Source: T1SED10-198M sp003554345 [NCBI: Candidatus Sumerlaeota bacterium] | GTDB lineage: Bacteria; Sumerlaeota; T1SED10-198M | Direction: 5' to 3' | DNA: 7,541 nucleotides | Assembly: GCA_003554345.1 (NCBI GenBank) | Contig: PWGE01000170.1 | Location: 1 to 7,541 of the forward strand | Shown here: in pieces, positions 1 to 4,248 of the stretch | Layout: every line of letters starts with the position of its first letter | How positions within the stretch are numbered: the first letter of the stretch is position 1 | Translations under genes and position numbers: made by a program | The notes under the pieces: generated by a model | Database searches by the model: none | What the model saw: the letters and a program-made list of their open reading frames with translations, nothing else | Told to the model about the DNA's origin: nothing

Positions 1-187
1 GTCTTCCTGAAAGTTCGCTCTGGAAGATTTGCGGGTCAAGCTAACTCCGCATCATATATTCTTCTTTCTGGCACCATGTCAATCCTGTTAAAGAATCTGT
101 TTCCTCTGTTTTTTTTCTTTTGCCGGGTTTTATCCTTGATTTATCAATGTAAAATATATTCTCATATTTTATTTCAGGGATTTCAAT
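1..187. other. Intergenic repeat mosaic upstream of the lipoprotein gene
   Basis: No gene is supported here. The window opens with the core CTTCCTGAAAGTTCGCTCT (3-21), followed by a degenerate TTTGCG segment. Next come two ATCCTGT-type stretches of 9-bp period (about 72-98 and 132-155) separated by a TTCTTTTGCCGGG linker (115-127). The same modules recur at 3297-3863. A purine-rich AGGGA at 176-180 serves as ribosome binding site for the following gene. No convincing -35/-10 pair is visible: TTGATT (136-141) and TATATT (155-160) are only 13 bp apart. Where transcription of the lipoprotein gene starts is therefore unknown. Confidence 0.7.
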
Positions 188-1861
188 ATGCGACGATATT
201 TTGTTTTTCTGACCATTATTTTTCTTGCCGGCACAATCCTGAACTGTGCTCACAACAATCATATAGCACCGGATAAGGGACAAGCAGAAGAGCCGGTTTC
301 CTTACCCTATGAAATCTATCAGGAAGGGCTCCAGATCGTTGATCCTTCTCATATGCACATGCCTTCCAGAGAACATGCAAGCGAACACGTGCAAAATAAC
401 CGGCAGCTGGTTGAAGAATACACCCTGAAAGAAAAGATCGATACCAGTAATATAAAACACTATCTTGAATACTGGCTCACGCAGAAACTCTATCTTGACA
501 TGGTCCAGGATCACCTCTCTCCTGATGAAGAGATCGTGCGGGAAATATACGAAGAACAGAAAGATTCCTTTATGCGCCGGGATACCATTGAGGGTGCCAG
601 TTTTCTCATTGAATACGGAGAAGATGCTGAAGAAAAGGTAGACCACTGGCAATCCGTTCTGAAAGAATCGTACCAGTCTCAACCAGAAGAATTCTCATTT
701 CGTGAGATTGCCCGTGATTTTCATCTCTCGCAGGGAGAAAGAAATGATGGTTATTTCGGGCGGGTCGAACGCGGTAAATTTCGGGAAGAAATATTTGACC
801 TGTTCTTTGAGGAAGATTCAGAAAAGCCTTTCTTTGGGCCCGTAGAGACTCTACACGGTTATCTTTTCGGAAAACTTTACAATACATGGAAAGAAGGAGT
901 GAAAGATTTCGAAGAGGTCCAGCACCGCATTGAACACCAGGTCTACCAGAACCGGCACAGAGAGCTTATTGAAAATCTTCTTTCTGAAGCCAGAGAAAAG
1001 CATAATGCCCGGTTGTTGCTTGAAGACAATGACAGCCGCCGGCAAAACGATCCAGACCTGGAAATCCTTACCATTGATGAAATAGTTTACACCCTCGACG
1101 ATCTGAGAACTATAATGCCCCACAAGCAGGAACATTCCCCAAACAATCTTGCGGAAAAGTTTATGGTCATGTACGCGCTCTCTCACAGCGATGAGGGAGA
1201 AGAAATTCAGCAAACTGAAGAATTTAAAGTTCTCATAGACCTCTTACTCAATGAATACCGTGTCCGGCAATTTCTCCAGGATATTTATGAAGAAGAAATC
1301 ACTGTTAGCGAAGAAAAACTTCACCAGTTTTATGAGGTTGTTAAGGAAGATTTCTATCCGGGCTATGATGAATACAAGCTGCGCATTTTCGAACTGCCTC
1401 AAAATCCGGAAGGGGTACAGGATCCCCGGGCTATTCACCAATCCAGACAGGAAGCCTGGAACAATATCAATGATATCCGGGAATATTTCATGGAACAGGA
1501 TGACAGGAAAAGCGCCGACCTGACTCATTTTGCAGAAGAAAAGGGACTGAAAGTACAAGAGCTTGACGAATGGACAAGAATTGTTCAATTAGGCGGTCAA
1601 ATCGGAAGAGACATTCCGGGACGCAAAGCCGGGGATACCAGCCCAATTATTATCGGACGTAATAATTACATTTTTTATTACGTTATCGATTTCCGTGAGG
1701 GGAAAGTTCGACCATTTGAAGAGGTCAAAAAGCAGGTCAAAAATCACTATAACCGCTATCAACAGCAGAAGATACGTAAACGCTATGATATACACTATGC
1801 TTCAGACGCCCCTCCGGATTTTATGGAGAGGGTTGAGGAACAGATGACAGGAAGGCAGTGA
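188..1861 (+). CDS. Probable parvulin-type (PpiC/SurA-like) peptidyl-prolyl isomerase lipoprotein
   Basis: This 557-residue exported protein probably helps envelope proteins fold, either as a prolyl isomerase or as a chaperone. The N-terminus is a short signal peptide (MRR, then a hydrophobic run to residue 18) ending at Cys20. The lipobox I-L-N-C is atypical, with Asn at -1, so lipidation is likely but not certain. A first parvulin-like domain spans about 135-230: the stretch F-REIARDFHLS, then NDGYFGRVERGKF-EEIFDLFF, then GPVETLHGYLFGKL matches the usual order of parvulin motifs. A second, more divergent domain spans about 394-503 (LGGQIGRDIPGRKAGDTS, then YIFYYVIDFREGKVRPFEEV). Helical segments lie before, between and after the domains, as in SurA/PpiD-type proteins. 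The protein is very rich in Glu and Asp. The start is chosen from AGGGA at 176-180, 7 bp before ATG, and from the signal peptide. The gene stands alone. The family call is firm, but isomerase activity is uncertain because the domains are degenerate. Confidence 0.8.
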   Translation: MRRYFVFLTIIFLAGTILNCAHNNHIAPDKGQAEEPVSLPYEIYQEGLQIVDPSHMHMPSREHASEHVQNNRQLVEEYTLKEKIDTSNIKHYLEYWLTQKLYLDMVQDHLSPDEEIVREIYEEQKDSFMRRDTIEGASFLIEYGEDAEEKVDHWQSVLKESYQSQPEEFSFREIARDFHLSQGERNDGYFGRVERGKFREEIFDLFFEEDSEKPFFGPVETLHGYLFGKLYNTWKEGVKDFEEVQHRIEHQVYQNRHRELIENLLSEAREKHNARLLLEDNDSRRQNDPDLEILTIDEIVYTLDDLRTIMPHKQEHSPNNLAEKFMVMYALSHSDEGEEIQQTEEFKVLIDLLLNEYRVRQFLQDIYEEEITVSEEKLHQFYEVVKEDFYPGYDEYKLRIFELPQNPEGVQDPRAIHQSRQEAWNNINDIREYFMEQDDRKSADLTHFAEEKGLKVQELDEWTRIVQLGGQIGRDIPGRKAGDTSPIIIGRNNYIFYYVIDFREGKVRPFEEVKKQVKNHYNRYQQQKIRKRYDIHYASDAPPDFMERVEEQMTGRQ

Positions 1862-1863
1862 AT

Positions 1864-1880
1864 AAAAGGGGGCACCTTTT
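1864..1880 (+). terminator. Possible weak hairpin terminator after the lipoprotein gene
   Basis: AAAAGG (1864-1869) can pair with CCTTTT (1875-1880) around a 5-base loop, immediately after the TGA stop at 1859-1861. The stem is short and half A/T, and the T run is part of the stem with no extra U tract beyond it. It may act as a weak terminator or only as a 3' end stabiliser. Confidence 0.3.
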
Positions 1881-1882
1881 CT

Positions 1883-1981
1883 GAGGGGATGGGAGCTATA
1901 GGACTAATGAGACTCATGGGACTGATAGGACAAATATGACTGATGGGGCTGATAGGAACTATAAGACTTATGGGACAAAAA
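1883..1981 (+). repeat. Eleven-unit 9-bp tandem repeat array, GGACTNATA type
   Basis: The sequence can be cut into eleven consecutive 9-base units without any gap, for example GGACTAATG (1901-1909), AGACTCATG (1910-1918), GGACTGATA (1919-1927), GGGCTGATA (1946-1954) and AGACTTATG (1964-1972). The consensus is about GGACTNAT(A/G). Individual units differ, but the period stays exactly 9. The first two units (1883-1900) and the last are the most diverged. The array sits between the lipoprotein gene and the four-helix-bundle gene, about 100 bp before the start of the latter. Units of the same family recur at 2026-2052, 2708-2725 and 3051-3086. Role unknown. Confidence 0.9.
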
Positions 1982-2025
1982 AACGACCGGAGTTTTATAA
2001 AAGCTTCTGGAATAAAGAACTTATT

Positions 2026-2052
2026 GGTCATATAGGTCATATAGATCCTATA
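2026..2052 (+). repeat. Three-unit 9-bp repeat just upstream of the four-helix gene
   Basis: Units GGTCATATA (2026-2034), GGTCATATA (2035-2043) and GATCCTATA (2044-2052) are in tandem, the first two identical. They resemble the GGACTNATA array upstream and end 17 bp before the ribosome binding site of the four-helix-bundle gene. They would lie in its leader or promoter region and so could influence its expression. Confidence 0.8.
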
Positions 2053-2069
2053 TGCCTGATTAAACCTTC

Positions 2070-2076
2070 AGGAGGT
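2070..2076 (+). promoter_or_regulatory. Strong ribosome binding site of the four-helix-bundle gene
   Basis: AGGAGGT lies 5 bp before the ATG at 2082 and is a perfect Shine-Dalgarno match. It fixes the start codon of the gene and argues that the gene is translated in its own right. Confidence 0.85.
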
Positions 2077-2081
2077 CAACA

Positions 2082-2657
2082 ATGAAAACAGGCGGTTTTC
2101 TTCCGCCCGCTGGAAATTACCACAACCTTTTATCCTACCGAAAAACAAAAATCATCTATGATGCCACGTTCTGTTTCTGTGAACGATTTCTGCGAAAAGG
2201 CGACCGCACTATTGATCAGATGGTACAGGCGGCGCGTTCCGGCAAACAAAATATCATCGAAGGCAGCAAAGCGGCAAAAACTTCCAGGGAAATGGAAATA
2301 AAGCTGACCAACGTGGCGCGTGCCAGCCTTGAAGAACTGCTGGAAGACTTTCATGATTATCTTCGTGTCCACCACCATACATGCTGGGATAAAAACAGCC
2401 GGGAAGCACAATATGTTCGTAAAATCGGCAAAAAACCAAATTCAGATTATAAGGATTTCCGGGAATTTATCGAAACCCGTCCGGCTGAAACAGTCGCCAA
2501 TATTATTATCTGCCTGATCCACCAGGCGAATTTTCTTCTGGACTGCCAGATCAGGCGTTTGGAAAAAGACTTTCTCGAAGGGGGAGGACTGCGCGAAAAT
2601 ATGACCCGGGCTCGTATCGAAGCACGCACAAAACGGAGATATCGTGACCTGTCCTGA
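2082..2657 (+). CDS. Four-helix-bundle protein (four helix bundle suffix domain family), function unknown
   Basis: This 191-residue protein belongs to the 'four helix bundle suffix domain' family, related in fold to the S23 / 23S rRNA intervening-sequence proteins. The biochemical role of the family is not established. Predicted helices lie at about 16-40 (LLSYRKTKIIYDATFCFCERF), 42-64, 67-96 and 132-164. The best-conserved block is DRTIDQMVQAARSGKQNI (41-58), EGSKAAKTSREMEIKL (60-75) and VARASLEELLEDF (78-90). The C-terminal tail (about 171-191) is rich in Arg and could bind nucleic acid, which is inference. There is no signal peptide or membrane segment, so the protein is cytoplasmic. A perfect AGGAGGT sits 5 bp upstream. 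The gene stands alone, is bracketed by 9-bp GGACTNATA-type arrays on both sides, and is followed by 1.3 kb of repeats. The conserved core and intact frame argue that it is functional. Family call is firm from motif recognition; function is open. Confidence 0.85.
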   Translation: MKTGGFLPPAGNYHNLLSYRKTKIIYDATFCFCERFLRKGDRTIDQMVQAARSGKQNIIEGSKAAKTSREMEIKLTNVARASLEELLEDFHDYLRVHHHTCWDKNSREAQYVRKIGKKPNSDYKDFREFIETRPAETVANIIICLIHQANFLLDCQIRRLEKDFLEGGGLRENMTRARIEARTKRRYRDLS

Positions 2658-2707
2658 AAAACCGATTCTTCGTCCACAGATAACTGAGATAAATCAGCCT
2701 GAGAACC

Positions 2708-2725
2708 AGACTAATAGGTCTCATA
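2708..2725 (+). repeat. Two 9-bp units of the GGACTNATA family downstream of the four-helix gene
   Basis: AGACTAATA (2708-2716) and GGTCTCATA (2717-2725) match the family seen upstream of the four-helix-bundle gene and have the same orientation. They begin 50 bp after its stop codon. Confidence 0.55.
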
Positions 2726-2731
2726 CTTTTG

Positions 2732-2752
2732 TTTTCAGAACAGGCGCCACCA
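2732..2752 (+). repeat. GGCGCCA module, copy 1
   Basis: TTTTCAGARCAGGCGCCAC followed by CA occurs here and at 2999-3019 with one difference in 21 bases. Each copy is followed within about 25 bp by ACTTTCAGA. Shorter GGCGCCA matches occur at 3927-3933 and at 7048-7054. GGCGCC is itself a palindrome. Role unknown. Confidence 0.75.
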
Positions 2753-2760
2753 ATGATGAA

Positions 2761-2863
2761 TCCGCCAGAGGCGGACTTTCAGAATAAAAAAAACCAGAAA
2801 ACGAATGTATCACGCAAGAGCCCGCAAAGTCGCAAATCCTCCAGAGGCGGACTTACAGGAAGT
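2761..2863 (+). repeat. Paired hairpin-like repeat with CGCAAAG units between
   Basis: An 18-bp sequence containing CCAGAGGCGGACTT occurs at 2761-2778 and again at 2837-2854 with one mismatch. The first copy holds a perfect 6-3-6 inverted repeat, TCCGCC-AGA-GGCGGA (2761-2775). The second has lost one pairing base. Between them are 9-bp CGCAAA units: CACGCAAGA (2811-2819), GCCCGCAAA (2820-2828) and GTCGCAAAT (2829-2837). The second copy runs into ACTTACAGGAAG, the reverse complement of the CTTCCTGAAAG core seen at 3-21, so this block is an inverted copy of the composite element at 1-60 and 3680-3742. Confidence 0.7.
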
Positions 2864-2889
2864 CAAGAAATACACAGAATCCGGACAAG

Positions 2890-2916
2890 CACGCTAAGTC
2901 AAAAAAGCTCGCAATA
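2890..2916 (+). repeat. Degenerate CGCAAAG-type 9-bp units
   Basis: CACGCTAAG (2890-2898), TCAAAAAAG (2899-2907) and CTCGCAATA (2908-2916) keep the 9-bp phase of the CGCAAAG family. The middle unit has lost the core. The match is weaker than at 2811-2837 or 7358-7383. Confidence 0.45.
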
Positions 2917-2998
2917 AAGACCCTGACAAATATTTTGAAAGAAACGTCAAATTATCTCAGGGAAGCCACGCAATATTTTGCGTCTCAAAAAGGTTTTA

Positions 2999-3019
2999 TT
3001 TTCAGAGCAGGCGCCACCA
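2999..3019 (+). repeat. GGCGCCA module, copy 2
   Basis: This is the second copy of the 21-bp module at 2732-2752 (20 of 21 bases the same). It is followed by ACTTTCAGA (3027-3035) and then by GGACTNATA units at 3051, so the module order differs from copy 1. Confidence 0.75.
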
Positions 3020-3050
3020 GGAAAGAACTTTCAGAGTGAAATGTGATTGA

Positions 3051-3086
3051 TAGGACCGATGAGACCTATAGGACTTATAGGAGTGA
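3051..3086 (+). repeat. Four 9-bp units of the GGACTNATA family
   Basis: TAGGACCGA, TGAGACCTA, TAGGACTTA and TAGGAGTGA follow each other exactly in phase. They have the same family and orientation as the arrays at 1883-1981 and 2026-2052, and lie about 400 bp after the four-helix gene. Confidence 0.8.
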
Positions 3087-3108
3087 AGAACTAAGAATTT
3101 TATTGCCT

Positions 3109-3203
3109 ATCTGCCTGCTCTGCGCTTCTGCAGCCTCAGCATGATAAAATTTTATTCAATTCCTTTTCTGTTATGTCTTCTTTTTGTGTATTTCGTGATT
3201 AAA
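3109..3203 (-). repeat. Composite module: CTCTGCG units plus CACGAAA-type end, copy 1
   Basis: CTGCCTGCTCTGCGCTTCTG with following bases keeps a 9-bp phase, then CCTCAGCATGATAAAATTTT leads through a T-rich stretch to TATTTCGTGATTAAA (3189-3203). The same order of parts, with many substitutions, occurs at 3383-3482: CTCTGCG units, then CCTCCGCCTGATACAATCTT, then TTCTTTTCTG, then TTTCGTGGTTAAA. The two are diverged direct copies of a module of about 100 bp. The strand is given by convention from the CACGAAA orientation. Confidence 0.6.
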
Positions 3204-3216
3204 AAAGAAGAATAAA

Positions 3217-3247
3217 CCACGAAAAGCACGAAAGAACACGAAAAAAA
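3217..3247 (+). repeat. CACGAAA 9-bp repeat units
   Basis: CCACGAAAA, GCACGAAAG and AACACGAAA are three consecutive 9-base units followed by an A run. The reverse-complement version, TTTCGTGTGTTTCGTGGTTA, lies at 3461-3480, so the two can form an inverted pair about 240 bp apart. Confidence 0.75.
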
Positions 3248-3296
3248 GATAATATTCTCTTTTTCTGAAGTCTGCTTTTCTCTTATCCTATTCCGG

Positions 3297-3345
3297 CATC
3301 CTGTTTCATCATGTATATCCTTGTTAAATCTTCTTTTTCCCGGGG
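3297..3345 (-). repeat. ATCCTGT 9-bp units with TTCTTTTTCCCGGG linker
   Basis: ATCCTGTTT, CATCATGTA and TATCCTTGT run in 9-bp phase from 3299 and end in TAAATC. The linker TTCTTTTTCCCGGGG follows at 3331-3345. The same pairing of ATCCTGT units with a TTCCGG linker is seen at 72-127, 3544-3580 and 3762-3863. Confidence 0.65.
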
Positions 3346-3355
3346 CAGACCTTCT

Positions 3356-3485
3356 GTCTTCCTGAAAGTTCGCTCTAGCGGGTCTGTGGCTCTGCGTCTC
3401 TGCGCCTCCGCCTGATACAATCTTATGCAGTTCTTTTCTGCCAGGTATTCTTTTCGAATATTTCGTGTGTTTCGTGGTTAAATAA
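3356..3485 (-). repeat. CTTCCTGAAAG core plus CTCTGCG and CACGAAA units, copy 2 of the composite module
   Basis: The 21 bases at 3356-3376 are identical to 1-21 of the window. They are followed by GGCTCTGCGTCTCTGCGCCT (9-bp phase, 3389-3408), then CCTGATACAATCTTATGC, then TGCCAGGTATTCTTTTC (3439-3455, recurring at 3879-3895 with one difference), then TTTCGTGTGTTTCGTGGTTA. Read on the - strand this is a composite of CACGAAA, CGCAGAG and the core. Confidence 0.7.
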
Positions 3486-3532
3486 TCTCTTTCCCGGGTG
3501 CCTTATCTGGCAGTTTCTCTGACTCCGGTCTT

Positions 3533-3580
3533 CCATCCTCTTCATCCTGTGCATCGATGCAATATTCTCTTTATCCGGGG
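3533..3580 (-). repeat. ATCCTGT units ending in a ClaI-like palindrome, copy 1
   Basis: CATCCTCTT, CATCCTGTG and CATCGATGC are in 9-bp phase. ATCCTGTRCATCGATGCAA (3544-3562) recurs at 3772-3790 with one base changed. This copy contains the perfect 12-bp palindrome TGCATCGATGCA (3550-3561). An ATTCTCTTTATCCGGGG linker follows (3564-3580). Confidence 0.7.
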
Positions 3581-3679
3581 TATGGATTTGTTTATTGTTT
3601 TTCCGAAACTTGGTGGTTTCGCCACTCCACGTGATCCTTTCTTATTCCGGTCTTCTTCACTCTTTTCCAATAGTTTTCT

Positions 3680-3742
3680 ATCTTCCTGAAAGTTCACTCT
3701 GGAGGATTTGCGAGCTTCGCGTGATACATTCTTATTCCGGGG
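3680..3742 (-). repeat. CTTCCTGAAAG core plus TTTGCG units and TTCTTATTCCGG linker
   Basis: The core at 3680-3700 differs from the first 21 bases of the window at two positions. It is followed by GGAGGATTTGCGAGCTTCGC (3701-3720) and then by ATTCTTATTCCGGGG (3728-3742). Its reverse complement matches, in the same order of parts, the + strand stretches at 2801-2863 and 7340-7385. Confidence 0.75.
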
Positions 3743-3761
3743 TTTGTTTATCTTTATTCCC

Positions 3762-3863
3762 TATCCTGACTATCCTGTACATCGATGCAAATTTTTCTGG
3801 TTTCTTAATCTTTTTATTTTTTATCCTGATTTATCATGTAAATCATGTTAAATTTTTTTCCGG
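3762..3863 (-). repeat. ATCCTGT units, copy 2, with a second ATCATGT run
   Basis: TATCCTGAC, TATCCTGTA and CATCGATGC repeat the arrangement at 3533-3562. A second run, ATCCTGATT, TATCATGTA and AATCATGTT, follows from about 3824, again in 9-bp phase, ending in a TTTTTTTCCGG linker (to 3863). The region is very T-rich, and the apparent hydrophobic reading frame across it is an effect of that composition. Confidence 0.65.
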
Positions 3864-3957
3864 ATGTCTTCTTCCTTATGCCAGGTATTATTTTCAGGGG
3901 GAGTTCCTCATGTTAACTCAGAAGTTGGCGCCAGAATAAAGTGAAACAAGAGGGCTT

Positions 3958-3997
3958 ACATGGACTGACATGGATAGCATGGACAGACATGCAATGG
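3958..3997 (+). repeat. CATGGA repeat of 9-10 bp spacing
   Basis: CATGG or CATGC occurs at 3959, 3969, 3978 and 3988, spaced 10, 9 and 10 bp. This supplies the first codons (MDSMDRHAME) of the doubtful small frame that follows. Confidence 0.6.
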
Positions 3998-4185
3998 AAG
4001 CCAATCGAATGAATCAATCAGATCTGTTTTGTCAGAGAAAAACCATTTCTCAGCTGATTGCTGAACACGCAAAGGATGGTAATTTTCAGGAAAAAGGTGA
4101 TATGAAGCAAGGCAGACATAACGCACCTGTACTCACTGTATCCAGAAGATATTCCCCAAAATATACAAAAGACCCGAAGTTTTAG
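3970..4185 (+). CDS. Doubtful small protein, unrecognised
   Basis: This frame of 71 residues starts inside the CATGGA repeat and ends 6 bases before the A run of the terminator at 4192-4229. I recognise no family. The N-terminal ten or so residues are repeat-derived, and the rest is hydrophilic and basic (for example QRKTISQLIAEHAKDGNFQE and VSRRYSPKYTKDPKF) with no signal peptide or membrane segment. An AGAGGG (3949-3954) lies 15 bp before the ATG, too far to be a good ribosome binding site. In its favour are its position beside a terminator usable in its direction and its non-repetitive body. It may also be a remnant of a decayed gene or a chance frame. Confidence 0.25.
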   Translation: MDSMDRHAMEANRMNQSDLFCQRKTISQLIAEHAKDGNFQEKGDMKQGRHNAPVLTVSRRYSPKYTKDPKF

Positions 4186-4191
4186 AACCAT

Positions 4192-4229
4192 AAAAAAAAG
4201 GGCAGGCGATTATTCGCCTGCCCTTTTTT
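4192..4229. terminator. Strong bidirectional rho-independent terminator
   Basis: GGGCAGGCGA (4200-4209) pairs perfectly with TCGCCTGCCC (4214-4223) around a TTAT loop. A run of eight A precedes the stem and six T follow it, so a U tract is produced in both directions. On the - strand it lies about 20 bp after the dikinase stop codon (4249-4251) and clearly ends that transcript. On the + strand it would stop transcription entering from the repeat region. Confidence 0.93.
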
Positions 4230-4248
4230 AACGAACGCTACTTATTTC

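Larger units (their letters stand above)
2658..3969. other. 1.3-kb gene-free mosaic of short repeats
   Basis: I see no credible gene on either strand. The open frames here have no ribosome binding site, and their translations simply reflect the repeats. The DNA is a patchwork of short modules, listed separately: GGACTNATA units, CGCAAAG units, CACGAAA units, CTCTGCG units, ATCCTGT units, the CTTCCTGAAAG core and a GGCGCCA-containing module. T-rich linkers of the type TTCTTATTCCGG join them. From about 2700 to 3086 the modules run in one orientation, and from about 3100 to 3870 mostly in the opposite one. The copies are degenerate, so the region looks old and repeatedly rearranged rather than a recent insertion. 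Confidence 0.8.

Noticed and set aside
1795-2040. 81-residue - strand frame with a Pro-Ile-Ser repeat
   Set aside because: The PIS pattern is only the translation of the 9-bp GGACTNATA array. No ribosome binding site was seen, and it overlaps the lipoprotein gene end.
1883-2657. Diversity-generating retroelement (four-helix accessory protein plus repeats)
   Set aside because: No reverse transcriptase, no template/variable repeat pair with A-specific differences and no target gene are present. The protein fits the suffix-domain family instead.
2082-2657. 23S rRNA intervening sequence
   Set aside because: No 23S rRNA sequence flanks the gene.
2761-2775. Terminator for the four-helix gene
   Set aside because: The 6-3-6 inverted repeat has no T run after it and lies over 100 bp downstream of the stop. 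It repeats at 2837-2854 as part of a dispersed module.
3595-3939. Hydrophobic 114-residue + strand frame that resembles a membrane protein
   Set aside because: Its Phe/Leu/Ile content comes from T-rich repeat DNA. Its sequence follows ATCCTGT and CTTCCTGAAAG repeats and it has no ribosome binding site or conserved motif.
2658-3969. CRISPR array
   Set aside because: The repeats are 9-21 bp, degenerate and in several families and orientations. There are no equal-length repeats with unique equal-length spacers and no cas gene.
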